A DNA stretch of 8,991 bases from Methanobacteriota archaeon (lineage in GTDB: Archaea; Thermoplasmatota; Poseidoniia; Poseidoniales; Poseidoniaceae): positions 1-8,991 of the forward strand of contig PBSP01000081.1 of the NCBI GenBank assembly GCA_002726845.1, written 5' to 3'. A program made the position numbers and the translations under genes. Positions 5,301 through 8,991 of this stretch are shown in pieces. How positions within the stretch are numbered: the stretch's first letter is position 1; each line of letters starts with the position of its first letter. The notes under the pieces are model-generated. The model made no database searches. It saw only the letters and a program-made list of their open reading frames with translations, and had not been told where the DNA came from.

Positions 5301-6863
5301 ATGGTTGTCATGAGTGCGATGGAACCCGAGGAAGAATCCATTGTTGCTCGAACACGGCGTACCATCAAATCCCTGCCTGATCCGTACGGACATGGATTTT
5401 CAAGAAGTGAGGACCCTTTGGAACGAACGCGTGAAGCATGGCAAAAAAGCGAGATGTTCAGGATGAAGAGCGGTCAAATTGCAACCAACACCTTCTTCCT
5501 CGCTTTCCGTAATGTGGTAGGCCTCGGGATTGCAACAACGGCTGTCCTGTTGGTAATCGATCCGACAATTTTTCCTTACAAAACACCACTGCTCATCCTC
5601 GCAATGTGGTTGATTCCCGTTTTGGCTGCGTTCGTGCCACCAATTGCTGGAAGTGAAGCAACATGGTCCGCAGTAGAGGCGAAAATCTCTCTACGCGAAC
5701 AAGGCGGTTTCGGTGACGGAAAACGTCACACTCTAAGAGCACAGCCAGGAATGGATCGGGTACTTGAAGGACTTCGCGATGGGCGGCGCCAAAACTACAT
5801 CAGCGCGTTCTTGGCAACAACGTCGCTGCTGGCGTTGTTCCTCTCAATGTTGATTACACCGGGTTCCCCTGCGTGGAATTTACTGCTGTTAATTTCGATG
5901 ACGGCAGGGATTGGATTGAGCATTCACTCCATTCTCACCACGTACTATATCCGTCTTCAGGCAGACTCAATGCCTTTACTCATTCACTACGCTCCAACAC
6001 ACCACCCTACGCAATTGGGCTCTCCTCTCGGGCAGTTGCTTCAATCACACTTGGACCCTGATTCACAAATTGAGTGGGGCGAGTGGGAACAGCGTTTTCA
6101 TGAACAGATTTTGCCAGGAACAGATCCCATTCAAGCAAGGGAACGACTGTTGTTCCTACTTCATCTGAATGCAAACGACATCATTACCGATACAGAAGTC
6201 TTTGAATCACTTCGGGATTTCATGTCTCCAGATGCCATAGAACGAATTCTGCTTTCAGAAGAATCATTCTTTAACTGGCGTACAATTCAACGCACCCTTG
6301 AACATGCCAGGGCATGGCAACCAGGCGCTTTTCGACTGTTTGAACGACTTCAGAACGACTTTCTTTCTGGTGCTTCGGAAATTCTCCTTTCTCCATGGAG
6401 GATGGACATTTCACTTGATTCAACATGCTACGATGGATCTGGAAGTCTCTTTATCGCTCTCAACAATCAGACGTTCGACGCAACCCACGTCCGTGTCGAA
6501 GTACAGGTACCAGGTGGAGAGCCTCAGTCCATTGATCATCGATTTGAATTGGCGCCATGCCCCCCTCCACTCAAAGCGATTGAACTCAGCAATTCATCGG
6601 AAGACGATGTGCTGAGTTGGCTGCCCCGATATCTTGAGCGTACTGTTGTCTTGTGGGTTAACGTTGCATGGGATCGAGGTTTCAAAGGTGATGCACAAGT
6701 ACAAGTTACCCTTAGGGATGACGACAATTTAGTACTAGGTTCACGGATTGTAAGGACGAACGTACTCCCTCGGGAAAACCGGCAACGGATTGAACGAATT
6801 CGTCAATTGCTCCGTGTCCGACGTTTCTCTGAATTGGACCTCCCCGCCTTTTCTAGTAATTGA
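5301..6863 (+). CDS. hypothetical protein with four membrane segments and a large soluble C-terminal part
   Basis: A 520-residue protein I do not recognise. A charged N-terminal region of about 60 residues is followed by two hydrophobic segments (about 70-88 and 94-115), an amphipathic, basic linker (116-165), and two more segments (about 167-186 and 192-213). The remaining 300 residues are soluble: a helical part (about 240-360), then a strand-rich part (about 365-490) with alternating hydrophobics that may form a beta sandwich, and a basic tail (489-510). An even number of segments puts both ends on one side, probably the cytosol given the Arg-rich flanks. There is no signal peptide and no catalytic motif. 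ATGs at 5301, 5310 and 5319 are in frame, and none has a clear ribosome binding site. Codon use and base composition resemble the neighbours. Confidence 0.8.
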   Translation: MVVMSAMEPEEESIVARTRRTIKSLPDPYGHGFSRSEDPLERTREAWQKSEMFRMKSGQIATNTFFLAFRNVVGLGIATTAVLLVIDPTIFPYKTPLLILAMWLIPVLAAFVPPIAGSEATWSAVEAKISLREQGGFGDGKRHTLRAQPGMDRVLEGLRDGRRQNYISAFLATTSLLALFLSMLITPGSPAWNLLLLISMTAGIGLSIHSILTTYYIRLQADSMPLLIHYAPTHHPTQLGSPLGQLLQSHLDPDSQIEWGEWEQRFHEQILPGTDPIQARERLLFLLHLNANDIITDTEVFESLRDFMSPDAIERILLSEESFFNWRTIQRTLEHARAWQPGAFRLFERLQNDFLSGASEILLSPWRMDISLDSTCYDGSGSLFIALNNQTFDATHVRVEVQVPGGEPQSIDHRFELAPCPPPLKAIELSNSSEDDVLSWLPRYLERTVVLWVNVAWDRGFKGDAQVQVTLRDDDNLVLGSRIVRTNVLPRENRQRIERIRQLLRVRRFSELDLPAFSSN

Positions 6864-6929
6864 ATAATAGGAACAGAAGCGCTTTGCTTATTGCGGGGTT
6901 TAACATCGGCTAGAACACTGGGGATTCGT

Positions 6930-8564
6930 ATGGAAGCATGGGATGTTGTGGTTCTGGGCGATGGCCCTGCAGCGTTGTGCGCCGCCGCACAAGCATCTAA
7001 AGACGGAGCGAGTGTTCTGCTAATGAGCTCCTCAGGTCTTGGTGACGGAGGGATGGATGCGATGAATGGAATCGCCTGTCATATACAAGAAGAAAGCAAC
7101 CGCGGGCATCGGGAAGACACCATCAAAACGGGCGTTTTCCTATGCGATCAAGACATCGTAGCGAGTCATACAACGAAGGCCTTGAGAATTGTAGACCTTC
7201 TTGAACGCCGAGGCGTGAATTTTCGACGCGACGCGAAAGGTATCGTCAAAGGTCACTATGCATCAGGACATTCCAAACCTCGTTTGTGCAACGCAGGGGA
7301 CTCAACTGTTAGAGAAATACAACAGGTGTTGGAGGAACAGTGCATGAAACACGGGGTAACTCGACGTGGCGACCAGATTCCTCTCGAGTTAATGCATACG
7401 GAATTTTCAATCAACGGTTTGATTGCCTTAGACATGTTGAACGGGCGAGTCCTCTCCATTCAATGCAAAGCACTCATTGTTGCAGACGGCGGCTTTGAAG
7501 GCGCATTTACCAACGGCTCCGCATCTCTTGGGATGGATTTTGCACACCGTGCTGGCGCCCCATTACGAAACATGGAGTTTATTTCAGAAACCCCTCTTGG
7601 CGTTGTTGGGACAAACCTCGTTATTCCTCAATCTATTCTTTCCGATGGAGCGACCCTCCACACACCTTCAGGAACAGCCTTAGAAACCTCACCAACCACG
7701 CCGACATCAGAAATATGTTCTAAGATGCATGAAGCTGGAGTGACCGTTCTCGATGCACGAAATCTTGGAGAGCACGCCGATTGGTGGGCGATTTTATTTG
7801 ACAACATCAAACAAAGAACAGGAATTGACTTGAACCGGCAAACCATTGAAGTCGCACCAATTCCAAACTACACGTTGGGAGGCCTCCCAGTTGATGAAAA
7901 CGGTAGAGTCGTTCTCCAATCTTGGGCCCGCTGGTTCACAGGACTTTATGCTGCAGGTTCTGCCTCATCCAGTGGTTTTCATGGAGCAGATGTCCTCCAA
8001 GGCAATCGCCTCCTCGACGCAATTGCTGGTGGGGAAGCAGCAGGATCGCATGCTGCAGATTGGATTGTGAAACGCAAATTTACTGGCGCTGCAAAGCTCG
8101 AAGAAGCGTTCGGACTTGCCGAGGCAGAATTGAGTATGCTCGGCGAAGAAACGGAGGGTGCGGTTCAACGTCTCAATCCAGTTGTCACTCGCCTCAAGGA
8201 GATTCTGACTTCCTTGCAAACACCTGCAACCGTAGCCTCAGATTATGAACAAGCCCTTGAAGTGCTGGAACAACTATCCGTTCAGGGCGAACAATTGTAT
8301 TGTGATCAGACGTCACTGATTGCAAATCAAAATCTCTTGGAAATTCTACGCACTCAATCCGCTATACGCATGGCTTCTGCTTATGTTCAATCTGCATCAC
8401 AAAGAACCGAATCCCGAGGCCTACACCAGCGCTCAGATTTCCCCCAATCCGATGATGAACAACTTCATCATAACCTGATTTTCCATGATGGAACCTGTAC
8501 AACATTGGCGCTGCGTAAAGGACCATCCGGAAACTGGATTTTATCCCCATCTTCTGCGGTTTGA
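6930..8564 (+). CDS. FAD-dependent oxidoreductase of the SdhA/FrdA/NadB family, catalytic residues not conserved
   Basis: A 544-residue flavoprotein. Seen: N-terminal Rossmann motif VVVLGDGPAALCAAA (6-20) for FAD; FRRDAKGIVKGHYASGHSKPR, aligning with the SdhA capping region; LIVADGGFEG; NGSASLGMDFAHRAGAPLRNMEF, matching the SdhA TGDG...AGA...ME stretch; HGADVLQGNRLLDAIAGGEAAG (351-372), matching HGANRLGGNSLL...AAG; and a C-terminal helical domain with ESRGLHQRSDFPQSDDE (494-510), diagnostic of SdhA/NadB. By eye the residues that act on succinate or fumarate are replaced: HPTG becomes TPLG (Thr221), TEGCRGEGG has no Arg counterpart, HYMMGG becomes NYTLGG (Asn313), and HGANR becomes HGADV (Val355). 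No His aligns with the covalent FAD site. It is thus not a normal succinate dehydrogenase, and no SdhB/C/D genes are near. The start at 6930 is chosen over TTG 6891 because GGGGA (6920-6924) precedes it and the FAD motif begins at once. Confidence 0.85.
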   Translation: MEAWDVVVLGDGPAALCAAAQASKDGASVLLMSSSGLGDGGMDAMNGIACHIQEESNRGHREDTIKTGVFLCDQDIVASHTTKALRIVDLLERRGVNFRRDAKGIVKGHYASGHSKPRLCNAGDSTVREIQQVLEEQCMKHGVTRRGDQIPLELMHTEFSINGLIALDMLNGRVLSIQCKALIVADGGFEGAFTNGSASLGMDFAHRAGAPLRNMEFISETPLGVVGTNLVIPQSILSDGATLHTPSGTALETSPTTPTSEICSKMHEAGVTVLDARNLGEHADWWAILFDNIKQRTGIDLNRQTIEVAPIPNYTLGGLPVDENGRVVLQSWARWFTGLYAAGSASSSGFHGADVLQGNRLLDAIAGGEAAGSHAADWIVKRKFTGAAKLEEAFGLAEAELSMLGEETEGAVQRLNPVVTRLKEILTSLQTPATVASDYEQALEVLEQLSVQGEQLYCDQTSLIANQNLLEILRTQSAIRMASAYVQSASQRTESRGLHQRSDFPQSDDEQLHHNLIFHDGTCTTLALRKGPSGNWILSPSSAV

Positions 8565-8570
8565 TTATTT
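8563..8570 (+). promoter_or_regulatory. candidate TATA box of the HIT gene
   Basis: The run GATTATTT ends 22 bases before ATG 8593 and is centred about 26 bases upstream, the usual distance from an archaeal TATA box to the transcription start. That would place the start of the message at or next to the ATG, i.e. leaderless. There is no ribosome binding site in the gap, which agrees. The element overlaps the stop codon of the preceding flavoprotein gene. Confidence 0.4.
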
Positions 8571-8592
8571 GTCCCGTCCGACTGGGACGTAC

Positions 8593-8991
8593 ATGTCAGA
8601 AGGTACACTCTTCCAACGGATTTTGTCTGGAGAGGTCCCTTCTCATAAGATTGGGTCTGGTGAAGGATGGTATGCTTTTCTTGACATTTTTCCTCGGCGA
8701 GAAGGACACACACTCGTCATTCCAACAAAGCCCGTTCAACGGATTGCTGAATTGAACGTTCACGAGCGCTCTTGTTTGTTTGAAGGCGTGGTTATGGTGC
8801 AAAATCTCCTCTCAAGGCACTACGATACAACCGATTTCACAGTGGTTGTCCACGATGGACCACTCGCTGGTCAGGAAGTCCCCCATGTTCACGTTCACAT
8901 TTTGCCAAGAACACCGGGTGATTCAGGGACGACTCTGGCAGCGATGTGGCCGAAAATCAATACCAATCACCCAAATCACGCAGCACTGACC
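8593..8991 (+). CDS. HIT-family nucleotide hydrolase (3' end outside window)
   Basis: The first 133 residues of a histidine-triad protein; the frame is still open at the last base. HIT proteins hydrolyse nucleoside phosphoramidates, aminoacyl- or dinucleoside-type substrates through a His-nucleotide intermediate. Seen: LFQRILSGEVPSHKI at the N-terminus, typical of the family (xIFxKIxxGEIPxxxV); FLDIFPRREGHTLVIPTKP, matching the conserved AFxDIxPxxxGHxLVIPK strand; and the triad VPHVHVHILPR with His98, His100 and His102, where the middle His is the expected nucleophile. The N-terminal CxxC zinc pair of many bacterial HIT proteins is absent. The visible part already covers the whole core fold; family members are usually 110-150 residues. 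The exact substrate cannot be told. Confidence 0.9.
   Translation, partial: MSEGTLFQRILSGEVPSHKIGSGEGWYAFLDIFPRREGHTLVIPTKPVQRIAELNVHERSCLFEGVVMVQNLLSRHYDTTDFTVVVHDGPLAGQEVPHVHVHILPRTPGDSGTTLAAMWPKINTNHPNHAALT

Noticed and set aside
6891..6929. TTG start 39 bases upstream for the flavoprotein
   Set aside because: The extra 13 residues precede the FAD motif without family similarity, and GGGGA sits just before ATG 6930.
8571..8588. Inverted repeat GTCCC/GGGAC as a transcription terminator of the flavoprotein gene
   Set aside because: The stem is only five pairs with an eight-base loop and no T-run follows; it lies inside the HIT promoter region and may be chance.

Overview
The window looks like a piece of an archaeal chromosome, most likely from a marine Thermoplasmata-type euryarchaeon such as Poseidoniia (Marine Group II). 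The archaeal assignment rests on several features seen together: a Trm5-type tRNA methyltransferase, a GMP synthetase glutaminase encoded as a separate short subunit, an Rpo12 (RpoP) zinc-ribbon subunit of RNA polymerase, an RFC-type clamp-loader protein, and tRNA genes without an encoded CCA. The finer placement is inference from intermediate GC, dense short-spaced genes and family content; no marker here fixes it.

Layout, left to right: the 3' part of a Trm5-like gene (cut by the window edge); a possible 42-residue zinc-ribbon ORF; tRNA-Asp(GTC) on the minus strand; a 468-residue protein made of a Pro/Gly repeat, a long acidic region, a short coiled coil and a degenerate class II aldolase/adducin domain; the GMP synthetase glutaminase subunit on the minus strand, converging on the aldolase gene with shared stop bases; then, divergently from guaA, a gene for three tandem ubiquitin-like (ThiS/MoaD-like beta-grasp) modules each ending in Val-Gly-Gly; rpo12; a divergent RFC small-subunit-like AAA+ protein; tRNA-Arg(CCT); a 520-residue protein with four predicted membrane segments; an FAD protein of the SdhA/FrdA/NadB family that lacks the usual catalytic residues; and the 5' part of a HIT-family hydrolase (cut by the window end).

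Most genes serve information processing or nucleotide metabolism (tRNA modification, tRNAs, RNA polymerase, clamp loading, GMP synthesis). Genes are mostly on the plus strand with gaps under 100 bases; no stretch over 300 bases lacks a gene. I see no insertion sequence, CRISPR array, phage gene or integrase.

The most striking item is the triple ubiquitin-like gene at 3138-3758. Its three modules repeat with a 68-residue period, each ends in VGG, and the last is followed by a single Gln, an arrangement like polyubiquitin precursors. Two other genes appear to be enzyme folds with lost catalytic residues: the aldolase-like protein and the SdhA-like flavoprotein. Homology calls were made by eye from motifs and remembered family sequences, not from a search.
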